A model generated the notes under the pieces. It ran no database searches. It was not told where the DNA came from and worked only from the letters and a program-made list of their open reading frames with translations. This document shows positions 55,427 to 64,000 of a stretch of 64,000 nucleotides of DNA, piece after piece. How positions within the stretch are numbered: the first letter of the stretch is position 1; each line of letters starts with the position of its first letter. The stretch is from Sweltsa coloradensis (taxonomy: Eukaryota > Arthropoda > Insecta > Plecoptera > Chloroperlidae), in assembly GCA_024449915.1 (NCBI GenBank), contig JAMZAV010003139.1, positions 40,053-104,052 on the forward strand, given 5' to 3'. A program made the position numbers and the translations under genes.

Positions 55427-55838
55427 TGTCTATGCAGGGAGACATAATACGAAGTAAAAATTGTAAATAAATTGTCGCCGGAGGTTGGCGTTAGGAGCAG
55501 TAGAGTTTAGGAATGAATGTTGTCGTTTAGGAAGCCGCACTCACCTTAAAGTCACTTGTTGGTCAAGGCACAGCACAGCTCGGCTTGGTTGGTTCCGCCG
55601 TCTTGACTTTTCCACTAAATAATAATTTTAAACTAATAAACACACGATGTGGTCTACACACCACTGTAGCTCGGCAGTGAATGGTGCGCCTGCCTAGGGC
55701 GAATGACGCGAACTTGAACAATGTCAGATGATTTAATGACGTAGTTGTCGGACTGGTTTGTACTACAGTTTATATTTGCAGTGCGGCGTAAGGATATGGA
55801 AGGGAGGGAAAATAGATTCAAAATTCTAATCCTAAACA
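55427..55838 (-). repeat. BEL/Pao 3' LTR (left copy)
   Basis: 412 bp, TGTCTATGCAGGGAGACATA to AATTCTAATCCTAAACA in plus-strand reading. It differs from the right copy mainly by single-base indels. Confidence 0.9.
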
Positions 55839-55968
55839 TACCCCCCACCGAAACCAAAGTGAGGTTTCTAGCTCCAAAAAAAATAATGGAAGAAAGATAA
55901 GATTTCTAACCAAGGTAAGTCTATTTCGAAAATATAAAAGAAGAATAAAAACGTCTCAAGGGCAGGGT

Positions 55969-57579
55969 TCACTCTACGGCTGGTAGTGGACATAGCTTCA
56001 CTACCGGTCGAGTAACTGTTCCCTGAGATGTGCGAACGGTGGCGACTCGTACTACTTGGTCCGATCCAGGATGGACCTCAATTACTCGCCCCAGTTTCCA
56101 TTTCAAAGGTGGAGATTTCCCGTCATTGATGATGACGAGATCGTTAGGTTTCAAATTTGGTTTGGACAAGGACCATTTCTGACGTTGTTGCAGAGTATGC
56201 AGATATTCTGTCTTCCATTTGTTCTAAAAAAAATGGGAAACCTTATAGATCAGTTGCCAACGAGACAGTATATTCAATGGAATTATCATCAACAATCTCT
56301 TCTGGAAGCGAAAACTAGTGGAGCTCCGATGAGAAAATGACCCGGAGTCAGCGTATCGAACTCATTGGCATCAGGTGACAGATCAAACAAGGGCCTCGAA
56401 TTTAGAATAGCTTCTATTTTGCTAAGCAAAGTTGTGAGCTCTTCGAACGTAAGAGCTTGTTCACCTACTACACGGCGCAAGTGGTACTTCACTGAGCGTA
56501 CTCCAGCCCCCATAACCCACCAAAGTGAGGTGCGGAAGGGGGATTGAAGTGCCATAGGATGCCTCTAGCGGCAGTTGCATCAGTGATCAGTTTTGATTCG
56601 TCATGCAAATATTTAGATATTCCCAGCAAATATCTATTGGCTCCGACAAAGTTAGTGCCGCAGTCCGAGTATATGGCAGTGCATAACCCACGTCTAGCGA
56701 CAAATCGGTCCAGAGCAGCAAGAAAAGCAGGAGTTGATAAGTCAGAAACAACTTCTAAATGCACTGCCGTCGTGCCATGCAAACAAAGAGACACATGTAG
56801 GCCTTGGATATCTTTGCATTCCTTCTCTTACTCTCTTAATGCCAAATGGGCCAGCAAAATCGACTCCCACGTTCAAAAATGGACGTCCTTGTTCCACTCT
56901 CGAAGCTGAAGATCTCCCATGAGAGGTTGGAGTGGGAGGCCCTCATCTTGTGGCATATGACACACTTGATAGTCTTGAGCGAATAACTCGGCGAGCTGCA
57001 AGTACCAGAAGTGGCGTGTAACATACTTTGCAAAGCTCGTGGTCCGATATGCAGGTATGAGCGATGGTAATGGTCGATTATGAGGTTTGTCAAATGGTTC
57101 TTCCACGGCAGCAGCAAGGGATGCCGGGATTTGTAGGGTAAAGATGCATTCCGCAGTCGACCTCCTACTCGAATCAAACCTGATGGATCGATGAAGGGAT
57201 TTAATCGCTGCAAAGAAGGAGAGCACGGTAACTTCTTTGCTAACAACTGGAAATCTTTTCCGAAATGATCTTGCTGAACTTGTTTAATCCATAGTTGGGA
57301 TGCTTTGCGTAGCTCGGTTAGCGTCAATGTTCCGTGCAAACGGAACGTCACTGATGATTGTGCGTTCCTTGCAAATCTTAAACACCAAGCTGTAACGCGC
57401 TGGAGGTTAGTCAGAGTGGAGAATCTCTCCAAAACATCGGACGCAATGGGTGCATTCGTCGTTACCAACATGTTGAATGAAGTTTGACTTCGGGAATGTC
57501 GCAAGGCTGTAGGCATGGTACAGTTGCAATGGGCCATTCTTCTTGTTGGGACGACAACCATATTGGACCCCTCCACCAC
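55969..57579 (-). pseudogene. BEL/Pao integrase region
   Basis: Contains the zinc-binding region (57,579-56,873, YHRSYLHIGPRALQSML and VICHKMRA), the catalytic core (56,794-56,300) with IYSDCGTNFVGANRYL and a downstream HFGGLWG block, and the C-terminal KPNDLVIINDG / WKLGRVIEVHPG domain typical of BEL/Pao, ending at 55,969. The frame shifts between these blocks. Confidence 0.85.
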
Positions 57580-58263
57580 AAGGGATGAGTGAGTAGCTGT
57601 TTTGGAGTTAGCCCTCTGCTGGCGCAGTCAGCTGGGTTATGATGTGTTGAAACATAATTCCATATTGACCGGTTCGGTTGCCTCAAGGATCTGGACGACA
57701 CGGTTAGACACGAATGGTTTCAACTTAAATGGAGGCGTACGAAGCCACGCAAGACTGTGGCCGAATCGCAGAAAGCATAGGTACCGATACAATTGATCTT
57801 GATGCTGAGTATGGGCATGGCATACTGCAGCAATTTTGAGAGGAGCACGGCTCCGCACAATTCCAGGCGAGGAATTGAAAGAGTTTTCAATGGCGCTACC
57901 TTTGATTTTCCCATTAGCAAGCTACATTAGTGTTGAAATGAGAATCACTTTGTGAAGGTAGATCACTGCAGAGTAACCTTGTTCCGAGGCATCGCAGAAT
58001 CCAACTAGGTTGGCTTTTACGTTCGTGGACGAAAATATGAAACGTTCGATTCTTAGTTTTGCTAATTCGTCGAGTTGGTTTGCAAACACCATCCACTGGT
58101 CGTGAATCGCTTGAGGTATAGGATCGTCCCAACCGAGCCCAAGGGACCACAATTTTGGATAATGCATTTGGCAGTGAAGACTGCTGGTGTGACCCAACCA
58201 GTGGATCATAGATGCGTGCGAGTACGGACAGTAATGCTCGTTTGGTGTGAACGTCATTTTCAT
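57580..58263 (-). pseudogene. BEL/Pao RNase H-like region
   Basis: Readable blocks include VGFCDASEQGYSAVIYL (with the Asp of the RNase H fold), [17 protein letters not shown] and THHNPADCASRGLTPKQL. Three frame changes occur within 680 bp. Confidence 0.8.
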
Positions 58264-58990
58264 AGAAACGTTGTATGAAAATGCGTCCGCCTGTGCATCC
58301 AGTGGATGCCTAGAATTTTCACAACTGAATCGTCAGGAGAAGTCAATGCAAGATAAACCTCCCTGTCTATCAGTGGGACATCATCAAGAATGTCCGGGCA
58401 GTTGCTGCTCCATTTCCGCAGTTGGAAACCGCCTGGCTTGAGGAGATCAATAAGTTGATTTTTAAGGAAGAGCGCCTCTTCAATTGAATCTGCTCCAGTC
58501 AATAAATCATCAACATAGATGTCCTCTTGAAGAATCTTTGCTGCATCCGGATACTTTGCACCTTCATCTCGAGCTAGCTGATGAAGTGTTCTTATAGCCA
58601 ACCAAGGGGCAGATGAGACTCCGTAGGTAACGGTTTTCAATTCGAAACGCTTTATGAGGGAGTCAGATGAACTCCTCCATAAAATATGTTGGAACAGCCT
58701 GTGCTCTGGTAAAACAAAGATTTGCCGATACATCTTGCAAATGTCAGCCGAGAATACAACCGGGGCATTCGGAATTTGAGAATAAACATCTGTTATATCG
58801 GCTTGAAGCTTTGGTCCTGTATGGAGGATATCGTTGAGCGATCTGTTGCATGAAGCTTTAGCAGATGCGTCAAATACAACACGTAGACTTAGTAGTAGAA
58901 CTGACAACTTGAGAACGGGATGATGAGGAATAACAAACTGCGACGAATTAGAAGAAGAGACACCTCTTCCATGTGTCCCAGATCTTCATA
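58264..58990 (-). pseudogene. BEL/Pao reverse transcriptase
   Basis: RVVFDASAKASCNRSLND, then FSADICKMYRQI (motif A Asp), TYGVSSAPWLAIRTLHQLA and the catalytic DIYVDDLLTGAD. The motif set is intact in one frame, but the preceding segment is out of frame. Confidence 0.85.
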
Positions 58991-59203
58991 CTCCCGCATG
59001 AACTCTGCATAAGGTTTCTGAAGTTCAGGTTGTCGAGTAAGACGACGTTCAAGTTGCTGGAAGCGAGAGAGTGCCCGTGGATAGGAATCGCCTAGTGTAG
59101 TGCATCTTCTTTAAACGGCAAGGGAACCACATACCGTCCAGTGTTATCACGATAATGACATTTAGTAAACAACTCTTCACATAAATGTCAGCAGGGTCAA
59201 CGG

Positions 59204-59782
59204 CTATCTTGGCTGTGGAGGTTCTTCAACTTCCCACAACCTCCTCATGTTGAACTCAAGTGAAGAATCAACTGAGGCTAGCAACGTGGTGACAGTGGAA
59301 GGCGATCTCGATGGAGAGTCCATCCTACCCCATGATGACCCAGCCGTAAATACTAAGAAGGGCTGAAGGATACCCACTAACCTTGGGACCAATGAAAACC
59401 TCCGGATATAAGTCGGCACCAAGAAGAAAATCAATAGGTCCGGGAAGATTGAATTGTGGATCAGCCAAAATTAAATGTTTAAATTGGCGCAGGAAAAGAG
59501 GAACGTGAATAACAGGCATGTTCGAGTAATGGTAGACAAAACGATAGCATCTGTCATCAACCTAGGATGATCCGAATCTCTAGGCTTGATTGTACAACTG
59601 ACAACTCCCGTGGTTTGTACGCATGTCTGACTTAGACAAGCAATGTAACTTGGTGAGCGAGAAACAGACAGCCCAAGACGTTTAGCACAACTCGAGGTGA
59701 TGAAAGACGACTGAGCTACTGAATCAATAAGAACTCTTACCGGTTGGTAAGAATGAACCAAAATTGTCCTTGCAGTGAACAA
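59204..59782 (-). pseudogene. BEL/Pao aspartic protease
   Basis: VRVLIDSVAQSSFITSSC occupies the active-site position, where the family has Asp-Ser/Thr-Gly; the Gly is replaced by Val, which should abolish the fold of the active loop. The downstream LILADPQFNLPGPIDFLLGA is in another frame. Confidence 0.8.
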
Positions 59783-59871
59783 CAGCTGTACCTAACAACA
59801 CAGGGGTGGAGGCTACCGGAGTGGCGAGGGCATGGCACGATGTACTCGTCGAGGTTGATGACCTCCCTGTG

Positions 59872-61158
59872 TCAGAACTTGAAGGTGATACAACATTGGG
59901 TCATGTTGTGTTGGCTACTAGAATGCAGTAGCGTGTTATGACGATAGTTGCATTGTAAACACGACGTGTTTGAAGGACATTGCGTTATCATGTGCGTGTT
60001 TTTTAAGCAATTGAAACATAAACGTAAAGATCGCACTCGATCGTGGCGTCGACTAGGATCAAGAGCTAAAAAACTGGACATTTAAGATAGAATGTTGTTG
60101 CTTGCAGCACGGGCAAGATCTGGTAGTGGGTTGAACAGCCGCCACGAATGAACGACCGTGAACAACTTTATTATCAAATGAATGTGATGGCCGGCTAGAT
60201 TGCGTAGGCTTCACAGAGGGAGACTTATAGGAAGTCTTGTCAATGTTAGATAGTTCAAGGACTTTAACATGACCTTGAATAAACTTCATCAAACTGTCAT
60301 AACTTGGTATGTCCGTCAATTGCAATTGCATTTCAAACAGCTTCCGAGTTGGTCGGTCCAAGTTGTGTAATGCTATGTATAATAAATTATTATACATAGC
60401 ATTACAATACAATACAAAGTCACCTAAGTCAGGAATGTTTAGGTGACGAAGGGCTACGACGCACTCTTGAAAAGTTTCTAGAAATGAGTTTAGTCCCGAT
60501 AAAGACTCAGACGTGAGTGCTTTAACCTCAAACATTTTGTCTAGATATTTAGTGGCAAGGACTCGTTTGTTGTGGTATTTCTCTATTAGAGCTTGCCAAA
60601 CAATTACGTAATTAGCATCTGTAATAGGCAGACTCAATACAATGCTTGTAGCCGGTCCGCTTACTAACGTGATAAGGTATGGAATCGCTCTATGTTCGTA
60701 AGTGACTCATTGTCCATGGGATTAAGCAGCGATAAGTATCGTAAAATGACACCCAATGTTGATAGCTGCCATCAAACGTAGGAATATTTATTTTGGGTAA
60801 ACGAGGGGGTGCCTGGCATTCCTCGCTGATGTTGCAGTTTCCGTAGATCTTAAGTGACTCTGCAAATGCTTTACCTCATAAAATATCGTCGAATGATTCT
60901 AAGACTTTCGAGTCAACAACAGTCTCAGAATCAAGAAGTAATTGATTTCAACGATTTCTGCGTGATTTTGGTGAATTCTTCGGAAATGTTATCGATGTGT
61001 TCAAATCTCACTTTGAAGGTTGTTACTTTGGCTGCGTTTCCTGGTATTTCCTTAGTTAGGTCAAAGAGCGTTTGAAGCTTACGGAATTCTCGTGGTTACG
61101 TACATCGAGAACTGGCTAATTTATTTTCAAGTTTAGTTTTGAGTGCTTTCTCGGCCAT
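59872..61158 (-). pseudogene. BEL/Pao gag with zinc knuckles
   Basis: Start ATG at 61,158 (MAEKALKTKLENKLA). Then LPKINIPTFDGSYQHWVSF (60,810 area), the WQALIEKYHNKRVLATKYLD block and, near the end, LRLCFNCLKNTHMITQC (CCHC) followed by a second Cys pair. Frames change at about 61,110, 60,680 and 60,070. Confidence 0.8.
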
Positions 61159-61329
61159 AGTTAAAAGTGACAGGACAACTTACTTAGGACACTAAATCAA
61201 CAAAAAGCGATAGCCCTGGCGACTAGATCGCCTATCAAAAAGAGTGGAATAGAATCAAGACAAAAAATTAACTAAACCTAAATCAAAATGCTAGCTAACG
61301 AACTGATCGCCTCGGAGGGACCAGAACTA

Positions 61330-61738
61330 TGTCTATGCAGGGAGACATAATACGAAAGTAAAAATTGTAAAATAAATTGTCGCCGGAGGTTGGCGTTAGG
61401 AGCAGTAGAGTTTAGGAATGAATGTTGTTGTTTATGGAAGCGCACTCACCTTAAAGTCACTTGTTGGTCAAGGCACAGCACAGCTTCGGCTTGGTTGGTC
61501 CGTTGTCTTGACTTTTCCACTAAATAATAATTTTAAACTAATAAACACCGATGTGGTCTACACACACGTAGCTCGGCAGTGAATGTGTGCGCCTGCCTAG
61601 GGCGAATGACGCGAACTTGAACAATGTCAGATGATTTAATGGACGTAGTTGTCGGACTGGTTTGTATACAGTTTATATTTGCAGTGGGCGTAAGGATATG
61701 AAGGGAGGAAAATAGATTCAAAATTCTAATCCTAAACA
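61330..61738 (-). repeat. BEL/Pao 5' LTR (right copy)
   Basis: 409 bp partner of 55,427-55,838. Confidence 0.9.
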
Positions 61739-61884
61739 CTACGTATTGGTCAAGCGAATAAATTACTCTTACTCTTACTCTATCCCATAAGGGACAAACA
61801 AACTGACAGGACAGACATACATCATTTTTAATATATAATATATATATATATATTGTTCTTAAGTTTTCGCGGAATATGTATGTT

Positions 61885-62215
61885 TAATTGTCTTCCGGAC
61901 ATTCCGCCGCTTGTATGAGTTTGCTGCTACAGACCTTTGTCTGTAGCCTGGCACTCGACGTTTCGCCAGAATCGCATCTGGCATGATCACGAGTCACTCA
62001 CTAGTACGTCTTCCTTCTTCAAGAACACCGCACCGACTGACATCTCGGGTTGGAGACTGTCAGTCGATTTGCGGTTCTTGAAGAAGGAAGACGTACTAGT
62101 GAGTGACCGTGATCATGCCAGATGCGATTCTGGCGAAACGTCGAGTGCCAGGCTACAGACAAAGGTCTGTAGGCAGCAAACTCATACAAGCGGCGGAAGA
62201 CTGACAATTACAACA
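61885..62215. mobile_element. Large hairpin (foldback MITE), arms about 150 bp
   Basis: The left arm from CTTCCGGACATTCCGCCGCT to the AAGAACACCGCA region is inverted at 62,060-62,210 with few mismatches around a loop of about 20-40 bp. It is flanked by (AT)n on both sides. The arms contain CTGGCGAAACGTCGAGTG next to CCAGATGCGATTCTGG, a hammerhead-like arrangement discussed in the findings. Confidence 0.8.
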
Positions 62216-62639
62216 TATATATATATAATATTTTATATATATACTGCATATTGAAACAAATATATTCAAAACCATAAAAAAGATGTAGGGTAATCTTATT
62301 ATCTTCTCAAATTTCTACTAAGAATCGCCAAAAATACCCACAATAACACGTTCATTTTTTTCAAATACGACTGAACTACCAAGGTTAGAAACGTTACATG
62401 ATCGACATTGATACCCTACTTAATTATTTTTTTTAAATCTAATTATTCAGATACTAAAAAGTTACAGGAATTCTTTCAGCCATAATTTTTTTAATTTAAT
62501 TGGGGATATCTCAGAAGAGTTTTTTAAACATACTATTGTAAATTGGTTTTAAGCATATTATGGCAGTGTAGTGATTATGATATTTTAAATTTTATCTATC
62601 TGCTCTTCATATTTTTAAACTACTCAAAAAAATAATACG
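62216..62639. other. AT-rich spacer
   Basis: (AT)n at 62,216-62,245, otherwise nothing recognised. Confidence 0.4.
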
Positions 62640-63165
62640 CAACGTCGACTCTAATCCACTGGATTACGTCGACTCCGCGCTCGAGGCTAATTTCCTGGAT
62701 TAAAGTAGACTGGAATAAGTAGACCGGAATAACGTAGACCGGAATAACGTAGACCGGAATAACGTAGACCGGAATACGTAGACTGGAATAACGTAGACCG
62801 GAATAACGAGACCGGAATACGTAGACCGGAATAACGTAGACCCGGGAAAAACGTAGACCGGAATAACGTAGACCGGGAAAAACGTGACCGGAATAACGTA
62901 GACTGGACTACGTAGACTGGAATAACGTAGACCGGAATAACGTAGACTGATTACCCGATTAAGTAGACCGGAATAAAAGTAGACTGGATTAACGTAGACC
63001 GGAATAACGAAGACCGGAATAACGTAGACCGGAAATAACGTAGACCGGAATAACGTAGACTGGATTAACGTATCTTACAGTTCAAGTGTTCCCTTTTATT
63101 TTGACGCGTGATCCCTGGAAGACCACTATACACGAGGGATCTACGTTATTCCAGTCTACGCTATT
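62640..63165. repeat. 15-bp minisatellite, about 30 degenerate units
   Basis: Unit AACGTAGACCGGAAT with many one-base indels and variants (ACTGG for ACCGG). It begins with CAACGTCGACTCTAATCCAC, the same junction word as at the 47.5-kb array, and ends with an inverted pair of units (63,140-63,165). Confidence 0.85.
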
Positions 63166-63544
63166 CAGCGGCCCCAGTCTGTAGAGGTCGACCCATCGCC
63201 ACAACCCACGGGCAGCTGACCCACAGAGACGAGAGGACTTCATGCTTCAAAAATACTTAGAATAATTTTTTTTTTAAGTTCTCAGTAATCTATTCAACAC
63301 CAAGAACCTAAGTCTGTAGGGGGGGGAAAGACACCGCCTGTACAATGTTGGATACATTCTGGCCATCAAAGTACCTTGTTTAGAAATAGTATTGTTGTGG
63401 TTGGGATGGTTGATGTTTTTTTGAGGAGTTGTGTTTTTGGTCTGTGAATAGAATAGTTATTAGTTTTGTCTTAATAAAGAATAGAATAGATTTATTATCA
63501 CGAACCGTGGGTGCATATTATAACTAGTTATACTGCGAGTCCGT
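63166..63544. other. Unassigned spacer
   Basis: No recognised gene or repeat. GAATAGAATAGA near 63,478 could be a LINE tail. Confidence 0.35.
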
Positions 63545-64000
63545 GATAACTGACTCGGGATACAAGCTGACTACCGGGCTTGTTCGAAATGCCCAAGAGC
63601 CATTCGAAGACCACAATGGTGGACAGTGTCTAGAAGTTTAAGGGTTGTATTACTTGCTGAAGAGTATACAAACATCCATAGTCCATCTTGGAGCAAACTA
63701 AGATCCGTAGATTCTCAACATGCAAGTCCCATCTGCATCCCACGATGTATTACTGAGAACTTTCAATAAGTTGAGTTTCAACATGCATTTTTTGCGTAAC
63801 TCAACAACGTGGTCCCCTTTTCCAATTTAGCTTTTTGTCAAACACTATGCGAGAAGACGGACATTTGTTTTGAATAGAAGTTCACATGGTTAAACGATAG
63901 TTTTTGGGTCATTTGGATTCCTTGAAAACGGCAAAAGTGAATGCACTGAGTTTTTTCAGGAGAGAATCGTGTCCCCCGTTTCGAGCCCTTCACTTATATT
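63545..64000 (-). pseudogene. LINE-A copy 5: RT C-terminal part, runs off the window
   Basis: Matches 30,850-31,310 (for example CCACAATGGTGGACAGTGTC and TTCTCAACATGCAAGTCC). It keeps CGA where the 30.9-kb copy has TGA, but has other indels (TGGTCCCCTTTTCC). Confidence 0.8.

Larger units (their letters stand above)
55427..61738 (-). mobile_element. BEL/Pao LTR retrotransposon, structurally complete, coding broken
   Basis: 6,312 bp between TSD copies CTACG (55,422-55,426 and 61,739-61,743). Both LTRs run TG...CA in plus-strand reading. On the minus strand the order is gag (61,158-59,872), protease, RT, RNase H, integrase, the Pao/BEL order. A purine tract (GGTGGGGGGTA) adjoins the left LTR at 55,839-55,850. 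A TGGTCCCTCCGAGGCGA primer-site candidate lies a few bases inside the right LTR. Several frame breaks and a changed protease motif make it non-functional as read. Confidence 0.9.

Overview
The window is eukaryotic nuclear DNA from an invertebrate animal, most likely a marine one. The evidence is spliced exons with GT/AG borders, no operons, and a very high load of metazoan transposable elements: several non-LTR retrotransposons, a BEL/Pao LTR retrotransposon, Harbinger remnants, SINEs, and foldback or TIR elements. The TAGGCC-rich low-complexity DNA at the left end reminds me of echinoderm-type genomes, but the species cannot be fixed from sequence alone.

Left end (1-9,630): two host-type loci lie head to head. 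On the minus strand is the first coding exon of a C2H2 zinc-finger protein (172-466), which continues out of the window. On the plus strand is a spliced gene that I reconstruct as seven exons (1460-1529, 2989-3191, 4621-5052, 5670-5806, 6847-7033, 7538-7735, 7876-8189). It has an N-terminal SAM-like domain and then a conserved but uncharacterised region. An in-frame TAA (4981) and a one-base frameshift in the last exon mean it is either decaying or carries base-level assembly errors. The last exon and its 3' flank have been tandemly duplicated (334-bp period, four copies, to 9,629). A 288-bp mobile element carrying a complete hammerhead ribozyme motif (8439-8480) has inserted, with a 17-bp target-site duplication, at the junction of copies 1 and 2.

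10,000-18,000: a 21-unit, about 214-bp tandem array (10,801-15,340) is made from the cysteine-rich C-terminal coding segment of a minus-strand uncharacterised gene, whose upstream part lies at 15,341-15,757. Beside it are Harbinger transposase remnants and the 3' end of a CR1-like LINE.

18,000-47,500: a dense repeat field. Two families dominate. LINE-A is an I/Jockey-like non-LTR element with RT, RNase H and a CX2C zinc motif; its most complete copy is 28,985-32,795 with three nested insertions. SINE-B is a roughly 380-bp non-autonomous family. SINE-B and LINE-A share a similar segment of about 30-35 nt near their 3' ends, which suggests that LINE-A machinery mobilises SINE-B. Almost every copy of both families points the same way. 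A paralogous empty site at 39,367 documents one nested 1.9-kb insertion at 33,735-35,638.

47,400-64,000: a 15-bp minisatellite (repeated in opposite orientation at 62,640-63,165), foldback elements, a 1.5-kb TIR element, another LINE-A copy, a degraded plus-strand LINE-D, and a structurally complete but broken BEL/Pao element (55,427-61,738; two LTRs of about 410 bp, 5-bp TSD) inserted in the LINE-D 3' UTR. A large hairpin element (about 61,885-62,215) and another LINE-A RT fragment run to the right edge.

Many lesions in the window are single-base indels, including most differences between the two BEL LTRs, so some apparent frameshifts may be sequencing or assembly errors.
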